From Pirellulaceae bacterium (GTDB lineage: Bacteria > Planctomycetota > Planctomycetia > Pirellulales > Pirellulaceae): a stretch of DNA of 55,478 bases. Below are positions 9,214 through 20,914 of this stretch, piece after piece; within the stretch, counting starts at the first letter, position 1, and every line of letters begins with the position of its first letter. The position numbers were made by a program, and so were the translations under genes. Location: the NCBI GenBank assembly GCA_025459265.1, contig JALOQX010000004.1, positions 1 to 55,478 on the forward strand, written 5' to 3'. The notes below the pieces were generated by a model. The model saw only the letters and a program-made list of their open reading frames with translations. It had not been told where the DNA came from and made no database searches.

Positions 9214-10116
9214 TCAGCGGCGGCGTTTGACCAGCGTCACTTCGTTCCCCTGCGCGTTATAGGTCACCTCGTCCATGAAGGCGTTCATCAGCACGATGCC
9301 TCGTCCACCCTCGGCATCCAGCGCGACCAGGTCGCCTTTGGCCGGCAGCTTGGCCGTGTCAAACCCCGGTCCGTCATCCCGGATCACGAATACGGCCTGA
9401 GTGCGATCGATGTGGACGCGAATGTTGATCCGCCGCTGCGCGAACGCTCCTTGCGCCAGTCGCTCGCGCACGATGTCCAGCTCCGTGCCGCTCATCAGGC
9501 CGTCGCCGCTGCCGCGCGTCTGCTCATAACTGATTTCCAGATTGCCGCGGTACAGCGCGTTGGCCAGCGCTTCTTTGATGGCCATGCCGACGCGGTAGCG
9601 GTCCGTGTCATCGCACAAGCCGATGCCGTGCACCATCTGCTGAAACAGCTCGACAAACGGATCAAACAGATCCGGGTCATTGTCCAGCGTGAAGTCGAAC
9701 TCGGTGCGCTGAATGCTCCCCACCAGCCGCTCGTAACTGCGTTTCGCCCGCGTCAGCGCCAGCACGTCATCGATCGTGTCGATGAGGGTCTGGTGCAGGG
9801 TGACTTTGGGGACGTAGCTGGCCGCACCGTGTTCCAGGGCCTGCACAGCCAGCTCCTCACTCCCGAGCGCGGTGATCAGGATCACGGGGACGCCGCCGAA
9901 GTGGATCCGCATGGCCCGCACCAGTTCCAGGCCGTTCTTGTGCGGCATGTTGATATCCGTGACGACCACGTCGGGCCGCCACGTTTCCATCTTGCGGAGG
10001 GCATCGAGGCCGTCCTCCGCATAGGTCACGCGGAAATCCGCGCGTTTTTCCAGCAGCCCGCCTACGAGACGGCGGTCGACGGCGGAATCATCAACGACGA
10101 GGATGTTGGTTGTCAT
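9214..10116 (-). CDS. Receiver domain fused to RsbW-like ATPase (second copy)
   Basis: 300 aa, with the same architecture as its downstream neighbour: receiver with ILVVDDSAVDRR and phospho-Asp at about 54 (VVVTDINMPHKNG), then an RsbW-like ATPase with AIKEALANALYRGN, DDGPGFD and GGRGIVLMNAFMD. The two proteins are clearly paralogous but diverged, including an inserted stretch after the N box, so they may serve different sigma or anti-sigma partners. ATG 10116 was chosen; GTG 10125 in frame is an alternative. It lies 48 nt downstream of the large hybrid kinase on the same strand, so kinase and both fusions probably form one operon. Confidence 0.88.
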   Translation of the reverse strand: MTTNILVVDDSAVDRRLVGGLLEKRADFRVTYAEDGLDALRKMETWRPDVVVTDINMPHKNGLELVRAMRIHFGGVPVILITALGSEELAVQALEHGAASYVPKVTLHQTLIDTIDDVLALTRAKRSYERLVGSIQRTEFDFTLDNDPDLFDPFVELFQQMVHGIGLCDDTDRYRVGMAIKEALANALYRGNLEISYEQTRGSGDGLMSGTELDIVRERLAQGAFAQRRINIRVHIDRTQAVFVIRDDGPGFDTAKLPAKGDLVALDAEGGRGIVLMNAFMDEVTYNAQGNEVTLVKRRR

Positions 10117-10164
10117 GCCGGTCACCCATGGTCTGGGATGGTGGTGCGGTGCGTCGCCGCCGCC

Positions 10165-12963
<2,799 letters not shown>

Positions 12964-13069
12964 CGAGCTGACTCCCACCCAGGTGCATCTGCAGCCTGTT
13001 CACCCGACCCACGCAGGAGCGCGGCCGTCTGTTGAGTCTACCGGCAGCCTCGTTGCGATTCAATTTCGT

Positions 13070-13125
13070 GCCGCTCCGAAAACCTCCTGACGGACCGGGA
13101 GGTCCACCCGGCGGCGCGGTCTGCG
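13070..13125 (+). repeat. Dispersed 56-bp intergenic repeat, copy 1
   Basis: Aligns without gaps to 17263-17318, with 47 of 56 positions identical by hand count. Both begin with GCCGCTCCGAAAACC, contain a GGACC/GGTCC hairpin (GGACCGGGAGGTCC here) and end in GGTCTGCG. This copy lies between divergent genes. Confidence 0.75.
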
Positions 13126-13255
13126 GATCGGCACGTGATCGCGACCGCCACCCGCTGGGGTAGTACAGGAAGTTGACGCCCCCTGGCCCGACCCTACAAT
13201 GGATCGCTCGGCAAACGCGTGCGCGATTCCGGCGTAGACACGAGCTGGGTGTCGG

Positions 13256-14050
13256 GTGGCGCGAACGCCCCAACCCCAGGATGAAGACGGCAAGATGGTT
13301 GAGCTGCCCCCGCGCTCTCTGACAGCGTTGCCGGTGTACAACGAAGCGCGGCACGTGGACGACGTGCTGGACCATGTCCGGCGGTTTGCCCAGGATGTGC
13401 TGGTCGTCGACGACGGCTCGACGGACGGCACGGCCCAGCGATTGGCGGCGCGGCGGGACGTGCGGGTGCTGACGCACCCCACGAATCGCGGCTACGGCGC
13501 AGCGCTGCGCTCCGCATTCCGCTACGCGATCGACGGCGGCTATGGCGTGCTGGTGACGATCGACTGCGACGGGCAGCACGAGCCGCAGCGGATTCCGTGG
13601 TTTGCCGCCGCCTGCCGGGACGCCGACATCGTGTCGGGGAGCCGCTATCTGCGGAAGTATGCGCACGATTCCGCGCCGCCGGTGCAGCGGCAGCGCATCA
13701 ACCAGCGGCTGACGGCCGAGCTGAATCAGCGGCTGGGGCTGCAGCTGACCGATGCCTTCTGCGGGTTCAAAGCCTACCGCGTGGCGGCGCTGGCGCGGCT
13801 GCAGCTGACCGAGACCGGCTATGCCATGCCGTTGGAGTTGTGGGTGCAGGCCGCGGCGCTGGGGATGCGGATCCTTGAGCTGCCTGTGCCGCTGATCTAT
13901 CTTGATGAGGAGCGATCGTTTGGCGGGATGCTGGATGATGCCGACACGCGCCTGCGGTACTACTATGAGGTGCTCGAGCGCAGTATTCGTGCGGCGGGGC
14001 TGCGAGCGCCCGCGGCGGTCCATCCGGTGGGTGACGGCAGGACGGCATGA
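13256..14050 (+). CDS. Family 2 glycosyltransferase (dolichol-phosphate mannosyltransferase-like)
   Basis: 264 aa. GT-A fold glycosyltransferase: LTALPVYNEARHVDDVL, the nucleotide-sugar motif LVVDDGSTDGT, TNRGYGAALRSAF, the DxD-type ITIDCDGQHEPQ region (seen as TIDCDGQHEP) and SGSRYL. It resembles DPM1-type enzymes that transfer sugar to a polyprenyl phosphate; acceptor unknown. GTG 13256 is the longest start; ATG 13295 (residue 14) is also plausible, and neither has a strong ribosome site. The stop overlaps the next gene by 4 nt (ATGA), which implies coupled translation with the unknown protein that follows. Confidence 0.85.
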   Translation: MARTPQPQDEDGKMVELPPRSLTALPVYNEARHVDDVLDHVRRFAQDVLVVDDGSTDGTAQRLAARRDVRVLTHPTNRGYGAALRSAFRYAIDGGYGVLVTIDCDGQHEPQRIPWFAAACRDADIVSGSRYLRKYAHDSAPPVQRQRINQRLTAELNQRLGLQLTDAFCGFKAYRVAALARLQLTETGYAMPLELWVQAAALGMRILELPVPLIYLDEERSFGGMLDDADTRLRYYYEVLERSIRAAGLRAPAAVHPVGDGRTA

Positions 14051-15663
14051 ACGACAGGTCGGGCTCTCTTGGATACCGTCGGCTGCGGGCGCCGGCTGAG
14101 GACGGCACGGCGCTGTGCGATCCACCGCTGGTCGAGGCCGTGGCGTGGCTGGACACGTCCCGCGCCCCGCGTCGGCCCCGGCAGCTGGAGATCGGTGGCC
14201 GGCCGTTGAGCGACCTGCAGGCCGCCGCGCGCCAGAGCGTGCTGGTGCGCGCCCGCGACTACACCACCCAGTACCGCGACGTGGCTGATCATGCGCGGGG
14301 CGCGGACGCCCCGCTGATTCTGGCCGGGCACCAGCCCGACCTGGTGCATCCCGGCGTGTGGTTCAAGAATTTCGTGCTCGACGCGCTGGCGCGCCGCACC
14401 GGCGGGCACGCCCTCCACCTGCTGATTGACAACGACGCGGTCAAGAGCACAGCGCTCCGCGTGCCGTCCGGATCGCCGGCCGCTCCGGTGGTCACCTGGG
14501 TGGAACTGGACGCGGCGACGGAGCGCGTGCCGTATGAGGCGCGGCAGGTGCGGGACGAGGCGCTGTTCCGCTCATTCGGCCAGCGTGTTACGCGCGCGCT
14601 GGCGCCGCTGATTGCGACCCCCTTGATCCGCGACTGGTGGCCGCTCGTCACGACGTGTCTGGGCCGACACGGCAACCTGGGCCGCGCAGTGGCTGAGGCC
14701 CGCCACGTGCTGGAAGGACGCTGGGGCCTGGCGACCTGGGAACTGCCGTGGAGCCAGGTGTGCGACGACTGGCCGTTCCGGGCCTTTGCCGTGAGCCTGC
14801 TCGGCGATGCCGAACGCCTGTGGCAGGTGCATAATGACGCGCTGGCGGCATATCGTCGCGTCAACCGGGTTCGCAGCCACACGCACCCGGTCCCGGATCT
14901 GGTGCGGCATGACGACTGGTGGGAAGTCCCGTTCTGGCTGTGGACCGACAGCGCGCCGCAGCGCCGTCCGGTGTTCGTCCGCCGCGCGGGGGCCGCCCTG
15001 ACGGTGACCGATCGCGACAGCGTGTACCGGGAACTGCCGGTGACGGCGGACGGCGGTGCGGATCGGGGCGTGGAACGGCTCACTGCCTGGCACGCCGAGG
15101 GAATTCGGCTGCGCCCCCGGGCCCTGTTGACCACCATGTTTGCCCGACTCGTCCTGAGCGATCTCTTCGTGCATGGAATCGGCGGCGCCAAGTACGACGA
15201 GCTGACCGATGCCATCGCCTATCGTCTCTGGGGCATCGCCCCGCCCGCGCATCTCGTCGCCACCGCCACGCTCAAGCTGCCTGTCGCCGGAGGACCGGTG
15301 GACGTCGCGTCCAGCGCATCGGTCGAACAGCAGCTGCGCGAGTTGCGTTATCACCCGGAACATCATCTTGACGAGCACGCCGGCGAGACTGCGCGGCGAC
15401 TGGTGGCGGAAAAGCGGCAATGGCTCGCGCACGACGTGCCCGCCTCCGCGCGAAGCGCGCGGCACCGGGCCCTGGAGCGCATCAACCAGACGCTGTTCGC
15501 GCTGCTGCACGAGCGACACGCAGCGCTGGTCGCCGCCCGAGGCGCAGCGCGCGGCGAGGCGCGGCGGCAAGCCATTCTCGCGGCGCGCGATTATGCGTTC
15601 TGCCTGTTCCCATCCGAGACTTTGCGGACACGACTACTGGAACTTTCCGGCGCGGCACCGTAA
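14047..15663 (+). CDS. Conserved hypothetical protein, translationally coupled to GT2
   Basis: 538 aa, soluble, no recognised family. Notable segments are LILAGHQPDLVHPGVWFKNF (about 90-109), LHLLIDNDAVKST, HDDWWEVPFWLWT, FVHGIGGAKYDELTD and near the C terminus RDYAFCLFPSETLRTRLLEL. The AGHQPDL...GVWFKNF stretch and the C-terminal LFP...L pattern remind me faintly of BshC, the cysteine-adding enzyme of bacillithiol synthesis, but that is not a secure call. The HGIGGAKYDELTD motif suggests an active site. ATG 14047 overlaps the glycosyltransferase stop by 4 nt, so the two products probably act in one pathway. Confidence 0.75.
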   Translation: MNDRSGSLGYRRLRAPAEDGTALCDPPLVEAVAWLDTSRAPRRPRQLEIGGRPLSDLQAAARQSVLVRARDYTTQYRDVADHARGADAPLILAGHQPDLVHPGVWFKNFVLDALARRTGGHALHLLIDNDAVKSTALRVPSGSPAAPVVTWVELDAATERVPYEARQVRDEALFRSFGQRVTRALAPLIATPLIRDWWPLVTTCLGRHGNLGRAVAEARHVLEGRWGLATWELPWSQVCDDWPFRAFAVSLLGDAERLWQVHNDALAAYRRVNRVRSHTHPVPDLVRHDDWWEVPFWLWTDSAPQRRPVFVRRAGAALTVTDRDSVYRELPVTADGGADRGVERLTAWHAEGIRLRPRALLTTMFARLVLSDLFVHGIGGAKYDELTDAIAYRLWGIAPPAHLVATATLKLPVAGGPVDVASSASVEQQLRELRYHPEHHLDEHAGETARRLVAEKRQWLAHDVPASARSARHRALERINQTLFALLHERHAALVAARGAARGEARRQAILAARDYAFCLFPSETLRTRLLELSGAAP

Positions 15664-15751
15664 CTTATAGCTGTGTGCAGGTCTGAAGAGGGCCAGGGCT
15701 CTCGACGCTCCGCGCCGGGCACAGCCTCGCGCAGGAACGTCCTTGCGAGGT

Positions 15752-15782
15752 GTTCCCTCGCCGAACCGGGCACGGAGGGAAC
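15752..15782 (+). promoter_or_regulatory. Inverted repeat in leader of the GNAT gene
   Basis: Perfect 8-bp arms GTTCCCTC and GAGGGAAC separated by 15 nt, ending 39 nt before the chosen ATG. It may be an operator or an mRNA hairpin; no family recognised. Confidence 0.3.
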
Positions 15783-15821
15783 CCCGCGCTGCGAGTCCGC
15801 ATGCGGAAAGGATTCTGTGCC

Positions 15822-17261
15822 ATGAATTCTGCGGTCCCCTCAGTGCTTGAGGAGCAGGCCACGGCCAGCCGTCCCGTCGCCCCGCTTCCCCCGACCCCGA
15901 CGGATCCCGCCGGCCGTCGCCGTAGGGCCGCGGCGGTCAAGGGTCCGCCGCCCGGTCCCCCGCAGGCCACCTGGCGCGTCGTGGCCGCGACACCGGCCGA
16001 TCAGCCGGCGATTCACCAGTTTCTGGTGAGCGTCGTGCAAGGTCCGACGGTGTCCGAGTTCCAGGCGCAGCTGGAGGATCCCACCTATGAACCGGCGGAT
16101 CGGCTGCTGATCAAAAGCGGCCGGACAATCGTGGCGCATCTGCGGCTGGTGCACCGCGAAATGCACTTCGGCCCGCTCGTGCTCCCGGTGGGCATCGTGA
16201 CCGACGTGGTGACGCTGCCGGAGTATCGCTGCCAGGGCTGCGCCACGTCGCTGCTGGAGGCGGCGCGGCAGATCCTGATCCACGACGGCGTCATGCTGGG
16301 GCTGCTGCGCACGGAGCTGCCCCGGTTCTACGCCCGCCGCGGCTGGGTCGTGTGGGGGCGACACTGTTATTCGGCGGCGGGTCCTCGCGAGATTCTCTCG
16401 CATCTGCGGCTGCGCGAAGGGGAGCAGGCGACCCGCACGGAGTTCCCCTGGGACGCCGCGCCGCGCCCGACCTACAACATTCGCCTCTGGCGTCAGGTCG
16501 AGCGGGCCGCGTTGATCCGCCTCTACGGACTCCACGCCGAACACGCACACGGGGCGCTGGTCCGGACCGAACCCTACTGGCAATGGCTCATCCGGCGCGG
16601 CGGGCACGAGCGCGTGTACGTGGCGATCAACGGTCCCGATAAGCTGGAGCTGGACGAGTCATTGCACCAGATTGTGGCGTATGCGGCCACGCATGAGGGG
16701 CGCATCGTGGAGACGATGTGTGCCGGCGAGCATCCGGAGGCCGCGCTCCAGCTGCTCGCCCGCGCCTGCGGTGACGCGATCGAGCAGGATATTGCCCGCA
16801 TTCAGGTCGACGCGCCGCCCGGGGATCCGCTGCATACCGTACTGCGCGCCGCGGGCGGCCAGTACCGGCACCACGAAGCGGACAACGGTCTGGTGTTCAT
16901 GGCCAACCTGTTCAAGCCGCGCGCGTTTCTGAAACTGGTCAGTCACCAGCTGCAGGCCCGCGTCCGTGAAGCGGGTCTACGGCGTCCCTGCCAGCTGGGG
17001 ATGCGCTTGCCGGACGACAAGTACCGGCTGGAGGTGACGCGCCGCAACGTGCGGCTCCTCAAAGGCTCGCTCGGCCGCAGCTACCTCAGCTGCTCCCGCT
17101 ATGATGTCGCCCAGCTGCTGCTGGGCCATCTCGACTTGCCGGAAGCCATCGCTTCCGGGCGCATCGCGGTGTCGACACGCGTAGCCCAGGAACTGGCCAC
17201 CACGCTCCTCCCGCGCCTGCCGTTGTGGCGTCCGCCCTGGGACGAGCTGCCGGCGGCGTAG
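15822..17261 (+). CDS. GNAT acetyltransferase, Eis-like (GNAT plus sterol-carrier-like domain)
   Basis: 479 aa. After a Pro/Ala-rich N-terminal tail (1-45), residues about 46-195 form a GNAT domain: VGIVTDVVTLPEYRCQGCAT carries the acetyl-CoA loop (QGCA in place of RGxG), and RFYARRGWVVWG is the typical C-terminal strand. A second half follows, and the C terminus (about 380-479: QLGMRLPDDKYRLEV to LPRLPLWRPPWDELP) resembles the SCP2-like domain of Eis proteins. Eis enzymes acetylate amines such as aminoglycosides; the substrate here is unknown. ATG 15822 is preceded by AAAGGA at spacing 9. Confidence 0.75.
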   Translation: MNSAVPSVLEEQATASRPVAPLPPTPTDPAGRRRRAAAVKGPPPGPPQATWRVVAATPADQPAIHQFLVSVVQGPTVSEFQAQLEDPTYEPADRLLIKSGRTIVAHLRLVHREMHFGPLVLPVGIVTDVVTLPEYRCQGCATSLLEAARQILIHDGVMLGLLRTELPRFYARRGWVVWGRHCYSAAGPREILSHLRLREGEQATRTEFPWDAAPRPTYNIRLWRQVERAALIRLYGLHAEHAHGALVRTEPYWQWLIRRGGHERVYVAINGPDKLELDESLHQIVAYAATHEGRIVETMCAGEHPEAALQLLARACGDAIEQDIARIQVDAPPGDPLHTVLRAAGGQYRHHEADNGLVFMANLFKPRAFLKLVSHQLQARVREAGLRRPCQLGMRLPDDKYRLEVTRRNVRLLKGSLGRSYLSCSRYDVAQLLLGHLDLPEAIASGRIAVSTRVAQELATTLLPRLPLWRPPWDELPAA

Positions 17262-17262
17262 G

Positions 17263-17318
17263 GCCGCTCCGAAAACCGCGCGGCGGACCCGGAGGTCCGG
17301 CCGACGGCGAGGTCTGCG
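17263..17318 (+). repeat. Dispersed 56-bp intergenic repeat, copy 2
   Basis: Second copy of the element at 13070-13125, in the same orientation, with the hairpin GGACCCGGAGGTCC. It fills nearly all of the 66-bp gap between the convergent GNAT and prfB genes, so it might also act as a transcription terminator for both. Confidence 0.75.
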
Positions 17319-17327
17319 CAGAGGTTC

Positions 17328-18426
17328 TCAGTTGTTGCCGACACGCCAGCGCAGGTATGCGTCGAGAAAACCCTGGATGCCCCCGCTGAGCACCTTCTGA
17401 AAGCTCCCCTCCGCGTAGCCTGTCCGCACATCCTTGACCCGCTGGTCGGGATGCAGAAAGTAGTTGCGAATCTGGGACCCGAACCCGACCCGTGACTTTT
17501 CCTTGTATTTCTGGGCCTGTTCCGCCTCGCGCTTCTCCTCCTCCACCCGCGCCATGCGACCGCGCAACAGCTTCCAGGCCGTGGCCCGGTTCTTGTGCTG
17601 GCTCCGTTCGTTCTGACACTGCACCACGATCCCGGTGGGAAGGTGCGTCAGCCGGATCGCACTCGAGGTCTTGTTGACGTGCTGGCCCCCCGCGCCGCTC
17701 GCACGGAACGTATCCACACGCACGTCCGCCTCGTCAATGTCAATCGCGACGTCGTCCGACACGTCCGGCGACACGTCCACTGCCGCAAAACTGGTCTGCC
17801 GCTTCCCTTCCGCGTTGAACGGGCTGATCCGCACCAGCCGATGGATACCGGTTTCACCCTTCAAGTAGCCATAGGCCAGCGCGCCGCGGATGGCGATCGT
17901 CGCGCTGTTGATGCCAGCCTCCTCGTTGTCGTTGCGGTCGATCAGCTCGACCTCGTAGTCGTGATCCCGCGCCCAGGCCGTATACATCTGCAACAGCATC
18001 TCGGCCCAGTCCGCCGCATCCGTGCCCCCGTCGCGCGCATTGACCGAGAGGATCGCACCAGCTTCGTCGTTCGGACCGCTCAGCAGCGACTTGAGTTCCA
18101 GATCTTCGACCAGCTCCGCCAGCCGCGTGACCTCCTGGGTCACCTCGGCCGCCAGGGACGGGTCTTCCTTGGCCATCTCGATCAGGCCATCCAAGTCACC
18201 GCTGACGCGCAGGGCCTCTTCCAGCGGCGTGATAATGGCTTTGACGGCTTTGAGCGTCGCGACGGTCTGCTGCGCGGATTCCTGATTGTCCCAGAATCGC
18301 GGTGCCGCCATCTGCTGCTCGATGTCGGCAATCTGCGCTTTCTTGCCGGCGTAGTCAAAGACTGTCTCGTAGGTGAATGATCCGTTCGTGGAGGTTCTCC
18401 GCGAGATGTACAATCTCGGGTTCCAT
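17328..18426 (-). CDS. prfB: Peptide chain release factor 2, with programmed +1 frameshift
   Basis: RF2 terminates translation at UGA and UAA. The gene is in two frames: 23 codons from ATG 18426 (MEPEIVHLAENLHERII...), then CTT TGA C, the standard RF2 shift site, after which translation continues in +1 as DYAGKKAQIADIE to the stop at 17328, giving 365 aa. Visible motifs are the anticodon-like SPF (RISPFNAEG), the catalytic GGQ (SGAGGQHVNKT) and NERSQHKNR. The ATG has GGAAGGAAGG at spacing 6. The UGA within the gene lets RF2 level control its own synthesis. Divergent from mnmA. The second frame stays open far upstream across mnmA, which is not real coding. Confidence 0.95.
18354..18360 (-). 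promoter_or_regulatory. prfB programmed frameshift site (CTT TGA C)
   Basis: Read on the minus strand the sequence is CTTTGAC: CTT is the slippery codon, TGA the in-frame stop and C the following base, exactly as in other bacterial prfB genes. The upstream bases CGAGACAGT contain only a poor match to the internal Shine-Dalgarno that normally stimulates the shift. Confidence 0.9.
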
Positions 18427-18480
18427 ACGTTGCCTTCCTTCCCGCGCTGAGCGCGCCCAGACTGACCAGCGACTCGTGGC

Positions 18481-18486
18481 AATATA
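18481..18486 (-). promoter_or_regulatory. Possible -10 box for prfB
   Basis: TATATT on the minus strand, 55 nt upstream of the prfB ATG. No good -35 is visible (TTCCCC at a spacing of 18 is the best). Confidence 0.3.
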
Positions 18487-18569
18487 CTGGCCAGGGCGGC
18501 ACCGGGGGAAGCCCGACCCGCGAGGCGCACGCGACGGCACGCACCCATCCCTGCCCCTCCTTCCCCACC

Positions 18570-18575
18570 TATACT
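18570..18575 (+). promoter_or_regulatory. Possible -10 box for mnmA
   Basis: TATACT, directly before an in-frame ATG at 18576. If this is the -10, the ATG at 18576 cannot be the start, which supports the start at 18642. No good -35 is visible. Confidence 0.35.
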
Positions 18576-18641
18576 ATGAAAGGAAAGCTGCGGAGTGCAG
18601 GAAGCTGGTCGGGGGCGATTCCAGCCGAAACGCAGGGTGTC

Positions 18642-19754
18642 ATGGCGCGAGTTGTGTTGGCAATGTCGGGGGGCGTGGACAGCAGCGTGGCCGCGCGCCT
18701 GCTGCAGGAGGCCGGTCACGACGTGATCGGCGTATTCATGCGCCACGGCGAGGCAGGAACCGGACGCGGCGAAGCTCCCACGGACGCGCCGAGCGCACTC
18801 CCCGTCTGCCAGCCCCGGGGAGAACATAAGCAGGGGTGTTGCAGCGCCACGGACGCTGCCGACGCGCGCCGTGTGGCGGATCAGCTCGATCTTCCCTTCT
18901 ACACGCTGAATCTCCAAGCCGAATTCGGCCGCATCATCGAGTACTTCGTGGACGAGTACGGGCGCGGCCGCACGCCCAATCCCTGCGTGCTCTGCAACCA
19001 GTGGCTGAAGTTCGGCACGTTGTTCCAATACGCCGACAGCGTCGACGCCGCGTATGTGGCGACAGGACATTACGCCCGCTGCGTGCGCGCCGCCGATGGC
19101 ACCATCGCCCTGTGCCGGGGCATCGATCCGGGAAAGGACCAGTCGTACGCGCTGTTCGGGATCCACCGCGCGCGGCTGGACCGGATGCTGCTGCCCGTGG
19201 GAGACTACCACAAGAGCGAGATTCGACGACGCGCCGGGGAGCTGGGGCTGCGCGTGGCCGCCAAGCGTGACAGTCAGGAAATCTGCTTCGTGTCCGACGG
19301 CGATCATGGCCGTTTCGTGCAGGCCCGTCGCGGCGGGGCGACGACCTCCGGCCGGCTGGTCACGACCGAGGGGCGGGTGGTCGGTCAGCACGAGGGGATC
19401 GAGCGGTTCACCATTGGCCAGCGCAAGGGACTCGGCGTCGCGCTGGGCGAACCCTACTTCGTCGTGCGCATCGACGCGGACACGCGGGACGTGGTGATCG
19501 GCCGCCGCCAGGAACTGGCACGGCGGTCACTCACCGCCGGGCACACGAACTGGCTCACCGCGCCGCCGGCTACGCCGTTCCGCTGCGAGGCGCAAATTCG
19601 GTACAATAGCCGCGCGGTCCCCGCCATCGCGCGCGCGCTGGGTGACGATCGCCTGGAGGTCGTGTTCGATGCCCCCTGCCATGGGGTTGCGCCGGGCCAG
19701 GCGGTCGTGTGCTACGACGGATCGCGCGTACTGGGGGGCGGCTGGATTGAGTAG
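18642..19754 (+). CDS. mnmA: tRNA-specific 2-thiouridylase
   Basis: Adds the 2-thio group to the wobble uridine (U34) of tRNA-Lys, -Glu and -Gln. 370 aa, the usual length. The N-terminal PP-loop SGGVDSS (about 9-15) binds ATP; the catalytic cysteines are in TPNPCVLCNQ and DSQEICFVSDGDH; GKDQSYALF, IGQRKGLG and a C-terminal beta-barrel end complete the family pattern. Start ATG 18642 follows AGGGTG and lies downstream of a TATACT box; the ATG at 18576 is rejected. Divergent from prfB, an arrangement that puts two translation genes on one short promoter region. Confidence 0.95.
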   Translation: MARVVLAMSGGVDSSVAARLLQEAGHDVIGVFMRHGEAGTGRGEAPTDAPSALPVCQPRGEHKQGCCSATDAADARRVADQLDLPFYTLNLQAEFGRIIEYFVDEYGRGRTPNPCVLCNQWLKFGTLFQYADSVDAAYVATGHYARCVRAADGTIALCRGIDPGKDQSYALFGIHRARLDRMLLPVGDYHKSEIRRRAGELGLRVAAKRDSQEICFVSDGDHGRFVQARRGGATTSGRLVTTEGRVVGQHEGIERFTIGQRKGLGVALGEPYFVVRIDADTRDVVIGRRQELARRSLTAGHTNWLTAPPATPFRCEAQIRYNSRAVPAIARALGDDRLEVVFDAPCHGVAPGQAVVCYDGSRVLGGGWIE

Positions 19755-19775
19755 TGCCGGGGTATCGCTTATGAT
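19747..19775 (+). promoter_or_regulatory. Sigma-70-type promoter for floA
   Basis: TTGAGT (19747-19752), a 17-bp spacer and TATGAT (19770-19775), about 100 nt before the floA ATG. The -35 overlaps the last codons of mnmA, so floA can be expressed independently of mnmA. Confidence 0.55.
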
Positions 19776-19873
19776 CGACACAGCAGTCGAGACGCGGTGT
19801 CGCCGGCACGTCGCTCGGTGATGCCCAACCGCCGGGAACGGCTCGACAAGCGATTCATCGGGGGAGAGGATCC

Positions 19874-20908
19874 ATGATGGCTGACCAATCCTTTCTGCTG
19901 GCCCAGCGGGGCCTGCCGCTGGAACGGCTCGCGCAGCCCTTTGGGGGCGGGTTCGCCTGGTGGATGTTTGCCGTGTACGCGGTGGTGGCCATCGCGCTGA
20001 TTGTCGGGATCGCCCTCCTGATCTTGATCCCGATCTACGGCAAGATCTGGTTCCAGGCCTTCATGTCGGATGCCGACGTGACGTTTGCGGCTCTCGTGGG
20101 GATGGGCTTCCGCCAGGTGAATCCGCGCGTGATTGTGCAGGCCAAGATCATGGCGGCGCAGGCCGGCCTGGACATCAACCGTCGCACGGGGATCAGCACG
20201 GCGCGGCTCGAGGCCCACTATCTGGCCGGCGGCAACGTCATGAACGTGATTCACGCCATCATCGCGGCCCACCGCGCGGACATTGACCTGGACTTCGATC
20301 GCGCCGCGGCCATTGACCTGGCCGGACGGGATGTCATGGATGCGGTGCGCACCAGCGTCTATCCCAAGGTGATCGACTGCCCCGATCCGCGGCGCAGCGG
20401 CAAGACGACGCTCAGCGCAATCGCCAAGAACGGCGTCGAGCTGCGGGTCCGCGCCCGTGTCACCGTTCGCACGAACCTCGAACAGCTGATCGGCGGCGCG
20501 ACGGAAGAGACCGTCATTGCCCGCGTCGGTGAAGGGATCATCACGGCCATCGGGTCCTCGGACACACACTTGCAGGTACTTGAGGCGCCTGAGCGCATCA
20601 CGCGGGCCGTGCTGGCACGCGGGCTGGATGCCCAGACCGCATTCGCCATCGTGTCGATCGACATTGCCGACATCGACGTCGGCGAGAACATCGGCGCACG
20701 GCTGCAGGCCGACCAGGCGGAAGCGGACACGCGTGTGGCCCGGGCGAAGGCCGAACGGCGGCGGGCGGAGGCGGTGGCGGCAGAGCAGCAGATGAAAGCC
20801 AAGGTGGCCGAGAATCGGGCGGGACTGGTGATGGCCGAAGCCGACGTGCCGCGGGCCATGGCCGAGGCGCTGCGCAAAGGACACATCTACACGCAGGCCA
20901 GCGAGTAA
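19874..20908 (+). CDS. floA: Flotillin-like protein FloA
   Basis: 344 aa. FloA organises membrane microdomains. A single strong hydrophobic segment (about 30-55, [19 protein letters not shown]...) anchors the protein; the conserved flotillin-A body follows, with [46 protein letters not shown] and [21 protein letters not shown], and the C terminus is the Ala/Glu/Arg-rich coiled coil (about 270-320) used for oligomerisation. ATG 19874 has GGGGAG at spacing 7. Its own promoter lies upstream. It ends 6 nt from the opposing glycoside hydrolase gene. Confidence 0.93.
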   Translation: MMADQSFLLAQRGLPLERLAQPFGGGFAWWMFAVYAVVAIALIVGIALLILIPIYGKIWFQAFMSDADVTFAALVGMGFRQVNPRVIVQAKIMAAQAGLDINRRTGISTARLEAHYLAGGNVMNVIHAIIAAHRADIDLDFDRAAAIDLAGRDVMDAVRTSVYPKVIDCPDPRRSGKTTLSAIAKNGVELRVRARVTVRTNLEQLIGGATEETVIARVGEGIITAIGSSDTHLQVLEAPERITRAVLARGLDAQTAFAIVSIDIADIDVGENIGARLQADQAEADTRVARAKAERRRAEAVAAEQQMKAKVAENRAGLVMAEADVPRAMAEALRKGHIYTQASE

Positions 20909-20914
20909 CCGCCG

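Noticed and set aside
18427-19391. Upstream extension of the RF2 frame across mnmA
   Set aside because: The frame stays open, but mnmA on the other strand is certain and the true RF2 start with its frameshift lies at 18426.
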